A stretch of DNA of 64,000 nucleotides from Microcaldota archaeon (GTDB lineage Archaea > B1Sed10-29 > B47-G15), in assembly GCA_003660975.1 (NCBI GenBank), contig QMVG01000003.1, forward strand, positions 53,235-117,234. The letters run 5' to 3'. Positions 38,172-47,682 of this stretch are shown here, piece after piece. Numbering within the stretch: position 1 is the stretch's first letter; each line of letters starts with the position of its first letter. Both the position numbers and the translations under genes were made by a program. Under the pieces are notes generated by a model that was given only the letters and a program-made list of their open reading frames with translations, was not told the DNA's origin and ran no database searches.

Positions 38172-38785
38172 GGGCTCACATGATAAGAACCGTCATATTT
38201 GATTTTGGAGGTGTGGTTGCAGATTTTGATAATTCGCTTTTCATATCCAGACTTTCTAAAAAAAGTCCCCTTTCTTTAGAAGCTATTGAGAGGGAGATAT
38301 ATGGAAAAAAGCTTGATGTCTTGTTTGAGAAAGGGCTTATAAGTAGCAGGGCATTTTACTACGAGGTAAAAAAGCGCTGCTATTTAAAGATGGATTATGA
38401 ATCTTTTAAAAAAGCATATATCAATATCTTCACGCCGGTAAATGGGATGCTATCAATCATTCGTTCGCTGAAGAAAAAAGGTTACAGAGTGCAATTATTA
38501 TCTAACACCAATTACCTGCATTTCTACAATGTCATAAGGCACTACCCTGCTGTCAAATTGATGGATGCAGTTTCACTTTCCTTCCGAGTGGGAGCTATGA
38601 AGCCAAGTAGGAGGATATATATGGATGCAGTTAAAAAAGCAAAATGCAGAGTAGAAGAGTGCTTGTATGTAGATGACATAAAATCTCTTGTTGAAGCTGC
38701 TGAAGAGATAGGAATGAAGGGCATAGTGTTCAAAAACCCCAAGAGACTCAAGCAGGGCTTGAAATCTTTTGGCATTGTGGTTTAG
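38168..38785 (+). CDS. HAD-superfamily hydrolase
   Basis: VIFDFGGVVADFD; LLSNTNYLHF; KPSRRIY; CLYVDDIKSLVEAAEEIGMKGI. Confidence 0.88.
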   Translation: MRAHMIRTVIFDFGGVVADFDNSLFISRLSKKSPLSLEAIEREIYGKKLDVLFEKGLISSRAFYYEVKKRCYLKMDYESFKKAYINIFTPVNGMLSIIRSLKKKGYRVQLLSNTNYLHFYNVIRHYPAVKLMDAVSLSFRVGAMKPSRRIYMDAVKKAKCRVEECLYVDDIKSLVEAAEEIGMKGIVFKNPKRLKQGLKSFGIVV

Positions 38786-39231
38786 GCCTGTTTTGAGAAG
38801 CTGACTATATTTGTTTTGCCCTTCTTTTTTATTTCCACAATGCCCATGCTGTGGAGCTTTTTTACAATTCTGTGCACCTTAACTTTTGAAAAGCCAGTCT
38901 CCTTTCCTATCTTGGATTGGCTTATCTCCTTGTTTTTTAGTATTAATTCAACAATTTTTCTTTCTTCTTCTGGAACAAGAGCCAGCATCTTTTCGAGGTC
39001 TTTATCCTGCGGCTTTGCCCTTTCTCGTGCGTGCGTCATGTGATATACAATAACACCAGTGATAAAGCCTACAGAACCCAGGAGAGGAATCAGATACTGT
39101 ATTGGCAGTACGCAGCCGCATAGGTTTCCCGTCGTTATCTCGTTCTGTACATATAAAGCTGTGAAAGAAACCACCATTACAAAGACACCAACGATCACAG
39201 CTGCAATAAAAGCCTTATTTTCATCTTCCAT
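38782..39231 (-). CDS. Membrane-anchored winged-helix regulator with CxC loop
   Basis: Two N-terminal TMs separated by QNEITTGNLCGCVLPIQY; C-terminal wHTH KNKEISQSKIGKETGFSKVKVHRIVKKLHSMGIVEIKKKGKTNIV. Confidence 0.8.
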   Translation of the reverse strand: MEDENKAFIAAVIVGVFVMVVSFTALYVQNEITTGNLCGCVLPIQYLIPLLGSVGFITGVIVYHMTHARERAKPQDKDLEKMLALVPEEERKIVELILKNKEISQSKIGKETGFSKVKVHRIVKKLHSMGIVEIKKKGKTNIVSFSKQA

Positions 39232-39237
39232 AGCTTT

Positions 39238-39256
39238 AGTTTCATTTTTTGAAACT
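39238..39256. promoter_or_regulatory. Perfect palindrome AGTTTCA-N5-TGAAACT in divergent promoter
   Basis: Arms 39238-39244 and 39250-39256; TATA-like TATAAATATATA adjacent; third GTTTCA at 39271. Confidence 0.65.
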
Positions 39257-39300
39257 TATAAATATATATGGTTTCAATGGTAATTAACGAAGGTGGTTTG

Positions 39301-40416
39301 ATGAGGAAAATGGTCCTGCTCATATCTCTGTTGTTTTTGGTTAATACTGTATTTGCGGAGGCCAATAGTTTTGACGTTTACCTATTTTATGGCAGGGGTT
39401 GTCCTCACTGTGCAGCCCTTATGCAGTATTTAGATTCAATATCGGATGAGTACCCAAATATGAGATTACATTTGTATGAGGTTTATTTCAATCAGAAGAA
39501 TAGAGAGCTCTTCGGACGCATGGCTGAAGCATACAACACAGAGATCCAGGGCGTGCCAACACTCTTTGTTGATGACAAGGTTATTGTAGGTTACGCCCCA
39601 TCAATGCAAGCCGTGTTCAGACAGGTATTTGACAAGTGCAGCGAAACTTATTGCAGTGACCCCATAAAAAGATTAGAATCAAGCGAAAACAGAAACATAT
39701 CCATTTCTGTGTCAGAAAGCTCTCCTGTAGAGAGCAAGGAAAAACTAACTCTTCCCCTGGTAATAGGAGCTGCCTCAGTTGATGCTATAAATCCCTGTGC
39801 ATTTGCTGTTCTCATCCTTCTAATGAGCACTGTGCTTGCCAGCTCAAAGAGAAGAAAAGCTCTCTTTTCAGGTTTGTCCTTTTCTGCGGCTGTTTACATG
39901 ATGTATTTTCTTATGGGCATTGGGATTTTCACAGCCATCCAATTGAGTGGTCTCTCAGAACTGTTTATGAAGTTCATAGGCGTATTGGCGTTAATTGTTG
40001 GCGTTTTTAACATAAAAGATTTTATAAAATTGGGGGCACTTGGTTTTGTTATGGAGGTTCCTCTGTCATGGAGGCCAAAGATGCAGGCTTTCATAAAGAG
40101 TATTACCAGCGTGCCTGGAGCTTTTTTAATAGGTTGCTTGGTTAGTCTCTTTTTGCTCCCATGCACAAGTGGGCCTTATATCGTTATTCTAGGTATGCTT
40201 GCAAATCAGTCAACCCAAATGCAGGCTGTTTTGTGGCTGTTGCTTTACAACTTTATTTTCATACTTCCTATGATTGGCATAACTCTTGCAATATACTGGG
40301 GCCTTTCAACACCTGAAAGTGCTGCCAAGTGGAGGGAAAAGAAATTGAGGTATCTCCATTTGATAGCAGGTATTGTTATGATTGCTATGGGTCTGATTAT
40401 ACTGTTCATGCTTTGA
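39301..40416 (+). CDS. Thioredoxin-domain + CcdA-like cytochrome c biogenesis/thiol transport fusion
   Basis: Signal peptide; FYGRGCPHCAALMQYL; DAINPCAFAVLILLMS...LPCTSGPYIVI. Confidence 0.88.
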   Translation: MRKMVLLISLLFLVNTVFAEANSFDVYLFYGRGCPHCAALMQYLDSISDEYPNMRLHLYEVYFNQKNRELFGRMAEAYNTEIQGVPTLFVDDKVIVGYAPSMQAVFRQVFDKCSETYCSDPIKRLESSENRNISISVSESSPVESKEKLTLPLVIGAASVDAINPCAFAVLILLMSTVLASSKRRKALFSGLSFSAAVYMMYFLMGIGIFTAIQLSGLSELFMKFIGVLALIVGVFNIKDFIKLGALGFVMEVPLSWRPKMQAFIKSITSVPGAFLIGCLVSLFLLPCTSGPYIVILGMLANQSTQMQAVLWLLLYNFIFILPMIGITLAIYWGLSTPESAAKWREKKLRYLHLIAGIVMIAMGLIILFML

Positions 40417-40418
40417 GG

Positions 40419-40868
40419 TCAGCCTCTTGTCATCTGTGCCCCGCACTTCGGACATTTTATGACATAGCATGGACTACCCCTTTGGTGAGGCACCCTGTAT
40501 CCACAGTTAGGGCAGACGCAGTATCCTCCTGGCCCAAGCCCAAAACCACCTTGTCTTCCTCTACCTCTTCCATATCCTGCTCCTGCCATTTCATAAACAC
40601 CTCCTTCTATTCTTATAGCTCTTCCTGTTGTTATGGCAGTGGCTACTTTCGCCCTTGCGCTTCTGAGTAAGCGGCTAAGAGTGGGCTGTGAGATGTTCAT
40701 TTTCTTAGCTGCCTCCTCTTGAGATAAGCCGTCCTTATCAACCAGCCTCAGGGCTTCGTGTTCATCGAATGTTAATATAATCTCTTCAAAATTGCTTACA
40801 CCGCCAGGTAGGAAAATATCCACTTCTGGTTCCATCCATATTCTCCTACATCTCCTTGGTCTTGGCAT
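40419..40868 (-). CDS. DUF134 family DNA-binding protein
   Basis: RPRRCRRIWMEPEVDIFLP...LTFDEHEALRLVDKDGLSQEEAAKKMNISQPTLSRLL. Confidence 0.9.
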   Translation of the reverse strand: MPRPRRCRRIWMEPEVDIFLPGGVSNFEEIILTFDEHEALRLVDKDGLSQEEAAKKMNISQPTLSRLLRSARAKVATAITTGRAIRIEGGVYEMAGAGYGRGRGRQGGFGLGPGGYCVCPNCGYRVPHQRGSPCYVIKCPKCGAQMTRG

Positions 40869-41170
40869 CAGGCTCTCTCCAAGGCTTGCTTGACGGTAAT
40901 GCCAGAGAGCTCCACTGCTTTTACTCCTCTTTCCAACAAAGCTGCTCTCATATTAGGCCCCATTCTTCCTGCTATTACTTTGTTTACTCCTCTGTCGGCT
41001 AACATTCTGGCAACAGAAAATCCTGCTCCGCCACCTCCTATCCGGAATGGGTTGCTTATAACTTCAACAAGCTTTCCATCTTCAAATATTAAGTAATAAG
41101 GCGCTCTGCCGCCTATGTTGCTAACCATTGAGTTCTCATCCCTTCCCTCAGATGCTATTGCTACCTTCAT
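40868..41170 (-). CDS. NifX/NifB-like dinitrogenase iron-molybdenum cofactor-binding family protein
   Basis: MKVAIASEGRDENSMVSNIGGRAPYYLIF...GVNKVIAGRMGPNMRAALLERGVKAVE. Confidence 0.88.
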   Translation of the reverse strand: MKVAIASEGRDENSMVSNIGGRAPYYLIFEDGKLVEVISNPFRIGGGGAGFSVARMLADRGVNKVIAGRMGPNMRAALLERGVKAVELSGITVKQALERA

Positions 41171-41688
41171 AACAATCTCGCCTCCTCAATCTTTTCGATT
41201 ATTATTCCTTGCAATATAGAAGCAAGGATCATGACAACAGTCAATACCAATGTGAATGACATGCCAAAGTAAAGGATTAACATAGGCAATAGTGGTATCT
41301 TTACTGCTCTGTTGTACAAAAAACAAGCGATAAAGCCATAGTTTACCCCTTTATCTTTGAGGTCTCTTAGTAATGGATACCACATATAGACAGGACCTGT
41401 AGATATAATGCCTCCAAGTATTGCTATAAACCACCTCTTAACGCCAGATGATTTTCCGAGGTGGGTGGCAACTTTCTTTGGGCTTATGTATTTGTTTGTC
41501 AAAGCCATTATTGCGATAATGACAATGAGAACAAACAGTATATTTTTGAATATGTTCAAACTAAATGTAAGTGCCATAAAGGTCTTTTCCCTGTTAATGA
41601 TTAACATCACAGCGTAAAGCATGAGAACAGCTAAGAGAAAATACCATGCAGTCATGCTTTTTTCTGGATTTCTTTTTAACAATTTCAT
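41167..41688 (-). CDS. Permease-like membrane protein
   Basis: GGIISTGPVYMWYPLLRDLKDKGVNYGFIACFLYNRAVKIPLLP. Confidence 0.75.
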   Translation of the reverse strand: MKLLKRNPEKSMTAWYFLLAVLMLYAVMLIINREKTFMALTFSLNIFKNILFVLIVIIAIMALTNKYISPKKVATHLGKSSGVKRWFIAILGGIISTGPVYMWYPLLRDLKDKGVNYGFIACFLYNRAVKIPLLPMLILYFGMSFTLVLTVVMILASILQGIIIEKIEEARLL

Positions 41689-42101
41689 AACAACCCCACC
41701 AAATAAACTGTTGATACTGCCACTAATATGGAAAGCAGAAAGCTAACCGCATTTCTTAGTAATGCAAAGCGCTTTCCTAATATCATCATTTCTGCTGGCA
41801 GCTGTACGAGGCCAACAGTCACCCAAGCAACTATGAAAGCAGTTACAGCCACCAAACTAACGCCTGACTTTAAAAATTCCCCTCCAAGCACATAGCTTGT
41901 TATTGGATTACCTGCCAATACGCTTCCAGTTGCAGAGCCGATTATTGGGTCAAGTATGTAATTACCTGTAAACACTACCTTATAAACTGATTTAGGTATA
42001 AGCACATTTACAAGACCTATAAGTAATACTACTCCTATCAGGACGGGAACGCTGCCCCACAGCGATCTCACTGCTCTTGCTAATGCTTCCTGCCAGTTCA
42101 C
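41685..42101 (-). CDS. Permease-like membrane protein
   Basis: GSATGSVLAGNPITSYVLGGEFLKSGVSLVAVTAFIVAWVTVGLVQLP. Confidence 0.75.
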   Translation of the reverse strand: MNWQEALARAVRSLWGSVPVLIGVVLLIGLVNVLIPKSVYKVVFTGNYILDPIIGSATGSVLAGNPITSYVLGGEFLKSGVSLVAVTAFIVAWVTVGLVQLPAEMMILGKRFALLRNAVSFLLSILVAVSTVYLVGLL

Positions 42102-42337
42102 GCTCTCAGCTCCTTGAGTCTGTCTTCAATCCTTCGCCTCTCCTCATCCAAGAATCTCAACTCATCTTCAAGTAATCTTATCTCATCCTCTTTGCTGATT
42201 GCTCTACTGTAAGGCAGATAGCTTCTGTACCATGGGCTGTAATACCTTCTTCTATACCAAAAAGCCCTGCAAGGTCCACGCCCCCATCCTGTCCCAGGAC
42301 CTAGTCCAAGAGGGCCTGTTCCATCTCCAAATGGCAT
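42098..42337 (-). CDS. DUF5320-like protein
   Basis: MPFGDGTGPLGLGPGTGWGRGPC...coiled-coil C-terminus. Confidence 0.85.
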   Translation of the reverse strand: MPFGDGTGPLGLGPGTGWGRGPCRAFWYRRRYYSPWYRSYLPYSRAISKEDEIRLLEDELRFLDEERRRIEDRLKELRA

Positions 42338-42358
42338 ATCACCACCTCCTTATCTATT

Positions 42359-42398
42359 TTGAATTATTATTCATATCAAGTAATGAATTTATATTCAA
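42359..42398. promoter_or_regulatory. Tandem imperfect palindromes upstream of the DUF5320-permease-NifX-DUF134 operon
   Basis: TTGAATTATTATTCAT (42359-42374) and ATGAATTTATATTCAA (42383-42398); TATA CTTTATATAGT at about 42402-42412 on minus strand. Confidence 0.5.
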
Positions 42399-42529
42399 AA
42401 TACTATATAAAGCTTTCGGTAGAAGTAAGTCCTGTAGGGTTGGGAGGAACTAGTTTAGAAACATCTTCTTTTATAGGTTATTTTTATATGGTTATCGGTA
42501 ATTACTCCTGTTCTCTTTTTTCATCAAAT

Positions 42530-43645
42530 TCACAGATATTTCACCTTACGAAAGTCCATTTGTTTTAAGAGATGTGCTACTGCCTTCTCTTTGCCCCAAT
42601 CTCCCCATGGTCCCGGTACTTTTATTTTATTTTTTATTTTATATGCAAAATCATATACTTCAGGTAATATGTCTTTCCAGCTCTCTCCTGCTTCGTCATA
42701 TAGGGGCTTTAAAGGATAGAAAAACATATCAATTCCTTTCCTAAGTAGGAAATCCTCATCATCAGACTTTTCTGAAATAATCTGAACCGCTCTTTCAGTA
42801 ACTTCCTTCACTCTGTCATATATTTTTTGGAGCTCATCTATCTCTCTTATTATTTTACCATCTACGCTCACTACAAACTTATTAATTGCTTTTGGAAATG
42901 GGGGGTTTGAATGTGTATGGCCCATAAAAAACACGGTTATATCTATGTTTTCGTATACTCCTATTTCTTTAAAGTGATCAAAAGGGAAATCAGAAACTAC
43001 ATCCCACAACTCGCCTGCCTTTAAGTGCGTGTATTCTTTCACAAAGACAGTTGATGCTTTTAGTGTATAAGGCCCGTGCATCATTCTCGAAAAATCAATC
43101 ATATAATAGTAAAGCGCTTCAGCGTAAGACATAAGAAGTGCTTCTAGTTTTGCTAATATATTTGCCATTTCAGGATTATCTTTACTGTCAACAAAAGAGT
43201 TGCTGTATTGGTTCAAATTTTGAATCAGGTTTTCTCTGGACCACACAAGGTTTCTACCTCTTTCACAGAAAGGCTCCCCGTTTCTTAGTATCACTAATAA
43301 TTTGACAAAGTATTTTGCAAGTTTGTATTTATCCTCAGCACTTAATGATCTTATTGTTTCAATTGGCCATAGATACTGATAATTAGCAATTTTTGTAGGG
43401 CTATAAATCACTCTACCTATGTCTGTTAAAGTATAACCCTTATCTTCTAAGACTCCGAACAATCGCAAAAGCTCTTTGAATACGAAAGGAGATACTATGG
43501 AATCTAGGAATACTGGATGAAAAGGCCAATAGTCTCTTCCATCACCGTGCTGCATATCTGTGTCATAAATAACCTCTGCGGTTGACCTAAACAATTCATC
43601 AATTAAGTCATTAATTTGATAGGTGGATTTTTCCCTCCGAACCAT
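42530..43645 (-). CDS. Hypothetical protein, 371 aa
   Basis: Long ORF overlapping the 3' end of the PEP-mobile-domain gene. Confidence 0.75.
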   Translation of the reverse strand: MVRREKSTYQINDLIDELFRSTAEVIYDTDMQHGDGRDYWPFHPVFLDSIVSPFVFKELLRLFGVLEDKGYTLTDIGRVIYSPTKIANYQYLWPIETIRSLSAEDKYKLAKYFVKLLVILRNGEPFCERGRNLVWSRENLIQNLNQYSNSFVDSKDNPEMANILAKLEALLMSYAEALYYYMIDFSRMMHGPYTLKASTVFVKEYTHLKAGELWDVVSDFPFDHFKEIGVYENIDITVFFMGHTHSNPPFPKAINKFVVSVDGKIIREIDELQKIYDRVKEVTERAVQIISEKSDDEDFLLRKGIDMFFYPLKPLYDEAGESWKDILPEVYDFAYKIKNKIKVPGPWGDWGKEKAVAHLLKQMDFRKVKYL

Positions 43646-43946
43646 TCACAACCACTTCCATCCCGTCTTTCAAAATTTTTGTAGCTTTTTCAGTTCCAAC
43701 CACACAAGGAATACCAAGTTCCCTTGCCACTATTGCAGCATGACATAGCATTCCACCAACATCTGTAATTATAGCTTTCGCCTTCTGTATTGCAGTTACA
43801 TATAGTGGATTTGTCATTACTGTGACTAAAATCTCTCCCTCTCTGATTTTAGAATTATCAGAAGGGCTTAAAATAATCTTAACCTTTCCTTTGGCAACCC
43901 CCGGACTTGCAGGCATACCCTTTAAAATAATTTTTTGTTTTGACAT
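43611..43946 (-). CDS. Stand-alone PEP-utilising enzyme mobile (phosphohistidine) domain
   Basis: GMPASPGVAKGKVKII; ITDVGGMLCHAAIVARELGIPCVVGTEKAT. Confidence 0.88.
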   Translation of the reverse strand: MSKQKIILKGMPASPGVAKGKVKIILSPSDNSKIREGEILVTVMTNPLYVTAIQKAKAIITDVGGMLCHAAIVARELGIPCVVGTEKATKILKDGMEVVVNGSEGKIHLSN

Positions 43947-43997
43947 ATCCTATATTAAGACAAAAGTTATTTAAATTCTAATTTACTATACCCCACT

Positions 43998-45353
43998 ATG
44001 GTGGACGCTCGGCCAATAAAGTTGATTTTAATATTATTTGTTTTATTCTCATTTGTTTTTATGCACTCTGCTTTTGCTGATGGTGGTATTATTATCTATG
44101 ACCTTGATATGTTTGCTTGGGAGCTTCAGGATATAGACCAGCAACTATGTGAAATCAATTATGAAAATGGGTTTGAAAATATGCTTTTGTCTATAGATGT
44201 CAGTACTTTACACGGTGAAAAAGCCGCCTGGATTTTTCCTGTTCCTGCAGAACCAAGTGAGACAACAATTGATGTGATCAAGGGATTTCCAAGATTTTGG
44301 GGCTATGATGTAGAAAAACAAGTAGATAAAAAGATTTCTGATGTCTTTTCTATAATGAGATTGTCCCAGATTTATACATTGCCATTTGAGTTAGTTGCGT
44401 CTCGTATAGGCACCACAAAGGGCGATATGGAAGAAGGCATTACAATTCACGAACATATAGAGAAAACAGGTTTGACAACAGAACTAATTACTGCAGAAGA
44501 TGAAAGTGCATTCTATAATTATTTGGTAAATAAACATCTGAATTTACCCCCCAGTTTAGAATCAATTTTAGATGAGTATATAGGTCAGGAGTATTCTTTT
44601 GTGGTTTCCTGGATTTCTGATGTTGAAAAGTTCAAGCAAGAATCTACAACAATAGGTGGATATGGGAGCACTATCAATACCCTTGGCGTTTTTATCAAAT
44701 TCCCAACAGATAAAATTTATTTTCCTTTAAAACCAACGAGTGTCTATGGGAATGTAAAAATCCCAATATTGATCTATGTCATAGGGCACGTAACTCCTGA
44801 GCTTTATTCAGAAATTCAAACAGGCACTCAGGTTAATTATTTTGTTCAACCCTATTATGGAGTTCCTAATAAGTTATCCTCCTTCTTTAACGGAAAAGCA
44901 GGGATTAAAAATTTGAAGTACACAAAAATTAAGATAGACACACCTTCAAAATATTTAACTAAAGATTTATGGATAAAAAATTCTCCTCCAGATAATATCA
45001 TTTTAGTCGATTTTATAAATAGATTTGTTGAAATATGGGGTATAGCATTCTTTGCGTTAAGCTCATGTTTAGCAAGTATGTTTGCTGGAATGGTGGCTTT
45101 CAAAGGAGGAGATCAACCAAGCAAGAAAAAACTTGCTTTGTTTGGTTTATGGAACTTTTTAACCTTAATTGGCTTTATTATTGCCTCCATATTCTTTAAA
45201 ACCAAGAGACTAAAACCCAAATTAGAGCAAGAACTTAGGTCTTTGGGACTCAGTGTTTGGGATGAGAGAAAAATTTTGTTTATACTCCTATTCACAGTGT
45301 TCTTTTTGATTATAACCTTTGTTTTCCAGGTTATTTTGCAATCTATCTTTTAG
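43998..45353 (+). CDS. Exported/membrane protein, DUF2330-like
   Basis: Signal peptide; LLSIDVSTLHGEKAAWIFPVPAEP; C-terminal TMs. Confidence 0.6.
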   Translation: MVDARPIKLILILFVLFSFVFMHSAFADGGIIIYDLDMFAWELQDIDQQLCEINYENGFENMLLSIDVSTLHGEKAAWIFPVPAEPSETTIDVIKGFPRFWGYDVEKQVDKKISDVFSIMRLSQIYTLPFELVASRIGTTKGDMEEGITIHEHIEKTGLTTELITAEDESAFYNYLVNKHLNLPPSLESILDEYIGQEYSFVVSWISDVEKFKQESTTIGGYGSTINTLGVFIKFPTDKIYFPLKPTSVYGNVKIPILIYVIGHVTPELYSEIQTGTQVNYFVQPYYGVPNKLSSFFNGKAGIKNLKYTKIKIDTPSKYLTKDLWIKNSPPDNIILVDFINRFVEIWGIAFFALSSCLASMFAGMVAFKGGDQPSKKKLALFGLWNFLTLIGFIIASIFFKTKRLKPKLEQELRSLGLSVWDERKILFILLFTVFFLIITFVFQVILQSIF

Positions 45354-45415
45354 CTCACATCCAAACCTTCATTTGCTTTGGTGAAGAATCAACAAAAAAT
45401 CTTATAAACACCTAG

Positions 45416-46594
45416 TTGCTTTTTAACTGGATAAATATGAAAAAGATTTTCGGGGTAAACTTTAACATTTTTCTTTTAGGTCTCGTGAGTACAATAACAG
45501 ACACAGGAAGCAAGATGATATTGCCGATACTGCCAATGTTCATAAAATCCCTGGGCGGAGCAGGCATTGCTGTGGGTATTGTTGGAGGTGTTTCAGAAAG
45601 CATTGCCAGTCTTTTGAAGGTCTTTTCTGGCTATTTCTCGGACAGGATAGGCAAAAGAAAACCATTCATATATACAGGCTATGCCTTGTCATCTGTTGCA
45701 AAGCTTTTGATGGGACTTTCAAGCTCTTGGTTGCATATACTCTTGCTGAAACCATTGGAGCGTGTGGGAAAAGGTCTTAGATCTGCCCCGAGAGATGCTT
45801 TGATAAGGCACTTTTCCAAAGAATCAAATATAGGTAAGGGCTTTGGCTTTCATAGGATGATGGACAGCCTAGGCTCTGTTATAGGTTCAATAATCGCTCT
45901 TATACTTATTGCCCATTTCAATTTCAGTTTTGCTTCAGTGATTATGGCAGCGGGTATCTTGTCTATTTTTGCCCTTTTGCCTCTTCACTTTGTAAAAGAA
46001 CGAAAGTCAAGGCCTTTGAGGAGGAAATTGTTGGCGAGCTTCTCAGAGCTGCCTGCGAACTTAAAACTTTTCATAGCCATTGCCTCTCTTTTCGCTCTTG
46101 CAAATTTCTCATATATGTTCTTTATACTTCGTGCACAGGTAGGTTTTTCTGGCATTAATAGGGTGGCAATCCCAATCATTATGTACACGATATATCAAGC
46201 TGTGTACACAATTTTGTCAGAGCCTGTTGGTAGTGCTTCTGATAGGTTTGGCAGGAGAGCTATGATACAAATAGGATATCTGCTCTTTGCACTGACCTGT
46301 TTTATTTTGTATTTTATGCAATCCTTTGCAGCTCTTTTAATAGCCTTTTTGCTGTATGGGGCAAGCTTAGCTTTTGTTGATGCAATGCAAAGGGCCTTTG
46401 CCTCTGAATTGGCTCCTAAGGAAATCTTGGGAACTTCAATGGGTCTCTTTCATACATCTATAGGCATTATGTCACTCCCAGCGAGCGTGATAGCTGGTTT
46501 TTTATGGGAAACAGTGAGCCCAGAGGCAGTGTTCTTATACGGTGCCCTTATTTCTCTGCTAGCCGCACTGCTTCTGAAAGGTGTTAAGAAATAG
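45416..46594 (+). CDS. MFS transporter
   Basis: GVSESIASLLKVFSGYFSDRIGKRKPF; RVGKGLRSAPRDALI; SDRFGRRAMI. Confidence 0.9.
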   Translation: MLFNWINMKKIFGVNFNIFLLGLVSTITDTGSKMILPILPMFIKSLGGAGIAVGIVGGVSESIASLLKVFSGYFSDRIGKRKPFIYTGYALSSVAKLLMGLSSSWLHILLLKPLERVGKGLRSAPRDALIRHFSKESNIGKGFGFHRMMDSLGSVIGSIIALILIAHFNFSFASVIMAAGILSIFALLPLHFVKERKSRPLRRKLLASFSELPANLKLFIAIASLFALANFSYMFFILRAQVGFSGINRVAIPIIMYTIYQAVYTILSEPVGSASDRFGRRAMIQIGYLLFALTCFILYFMQSFAALLIAFLLYGASLAFVDAMQRAFASELAPKEILGTSMGLFHTSIGIMSLPASVIAGFLWETVSPEAVFLYGALISLLAALLLKGVKK

Positions 46595-46595
46595 C

Positions 46596-47636
46596 TTACT
46601 TTGCCTTGTATACCTTAACCACAGGCCATGAAATCTCTATCCTCTCCTTTTCAAACGCCTTGTTCAATGCCTTAATAAACTCATGCGCCAGCTTCTTTTT
46701 CTTAGAAGCTTCGACTGCTTTTAGATATACAACAAAATTGATATTTGAATCTCCGAAGTCGGTAAAGAACATGGATGGTTCGGCATTTTTATCTGCAACG
46801 TCTGATGTTTTAATGACTTGTTTAGCAGTTTTTAAAGTGACTTTCTCAACCTTTTCTAAGTTAGAGCCATATGCAACACCACAGTTCACTGCAACTGTCA
46901 CAGAGCTGACTGGTTCTGAAGTGTTCTTTACAATGCTATTTGCCAATTTATCATTTGGAATAACATATATATCATTGCCCAGAGTTCTTATTCTGGTGGA
47001 CCTCCAACTTATGTCTTCTACCCATCCAGATATATCTCCCATTTCTATGAAATCGCCAACATTAATGTACTTGTCAGATATCACATAAATACCAGCAAAG
47101 AAGTTCGACAAGGTGCTTTGTAGTGCCAGGCCTATTGCCAAGCCTCCAATTCCAAGTGTGGCTATCAGAGGAGTTATTGATATATGAAAGTAGTCAAGGA
47201 CAACTAGTATCGCAATAAGGTAAACAAAGGCGCTCACTATCCTGTTTATCAGCTGAGGTGTTTTTTTGAACCTTTTGCTAACGCTAAGCCACTTAAACAC
47301 GAAGATCTTGAATATGTCTGCCACTGCTTTACTTATTATCAACACATAAAGCAAGAAGAAAATGTGAGACACGATCCCTTCATACCCTCTAATGTAGGAC
47401 ACAGAGCTAAGCGATAGCTGTAGACCAGCAAGCAATGTAAGGATGTATATAGGCTTTATCAATACCTGCAATATTTTGTCGTCAATGTCTGTCTTTGTTT
47501 TTTCAGTGAGCTTTTTCATATATGTCTCTAAAATAAAGTGGATTAGTTTAGCAACAAGCAGTGAAACCGCGAGTATAATCACTATGTATAACCATTCTGG
47601 AACTCCAAAAGAAGACAACACCGTCAACAAATTCAT
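46596..47636 (-). CDS. MscS-family mechanosensitive channel
   Basis: GIGGLAIGLALQSTLSNFFAGIYVISDKYINVGDFIEMGDISGWVEDISWRSTRIRTLGNDIYVIPNDKL. Confidence 0.93.
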   Translation of the reverse strand: MNLLTVLSSFGVPEWLYIVIILAVSLLVAKLIHFILETYMKKLTEKTKTDIDDKILQVLIKPIYILTLLAGLQLSLSSVSYIRGYEGIVSHIFFLLYVLIISKAVADIFKIFVFKWLSVSKRFKKTPQLINRIVSAFVYLIAILVVLDYFHISITPLIATLGIGGLAIGLALQSTLSNFFAGIYVISDKYINVGDFIEMGDISGWVEDISWRSTRIRTLGNDIYVIPNDKLANSIVKNTSEPVSSVTVAVNCGVAYGSNLEKVEKVTLKTAKQVIKTSDVADKNAEPSMFFTDFGDSNINFVVYLKAVEASKKKKLAHEFIKALNKAFEKERIEISWPVVKVYKAK

Positions 47637-47651
47637 CTAATGCCCCTCTTT

Positions 47652-47682
47652 TACCTTTTAAACTTTTTACCTTTTAAACTTT
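47652..47682. repeat. Two direct copies of TACCTTTTAAACTTT, 16-bp period
   Basis: 47652-47666 and 47668-47682; on minus strand a doubled AAAGTTTAAAAGGTA in front of the MscS gene. Confidence 0.7.

Noticed and set aside
41167-42101. Two adjacent permease genes as a frameshifted single gene
   Set aside because: Each has its own start and the 4-bp ATGA overlap typical of coupled operon genes, so a designed two-gene arrangement is more likely.
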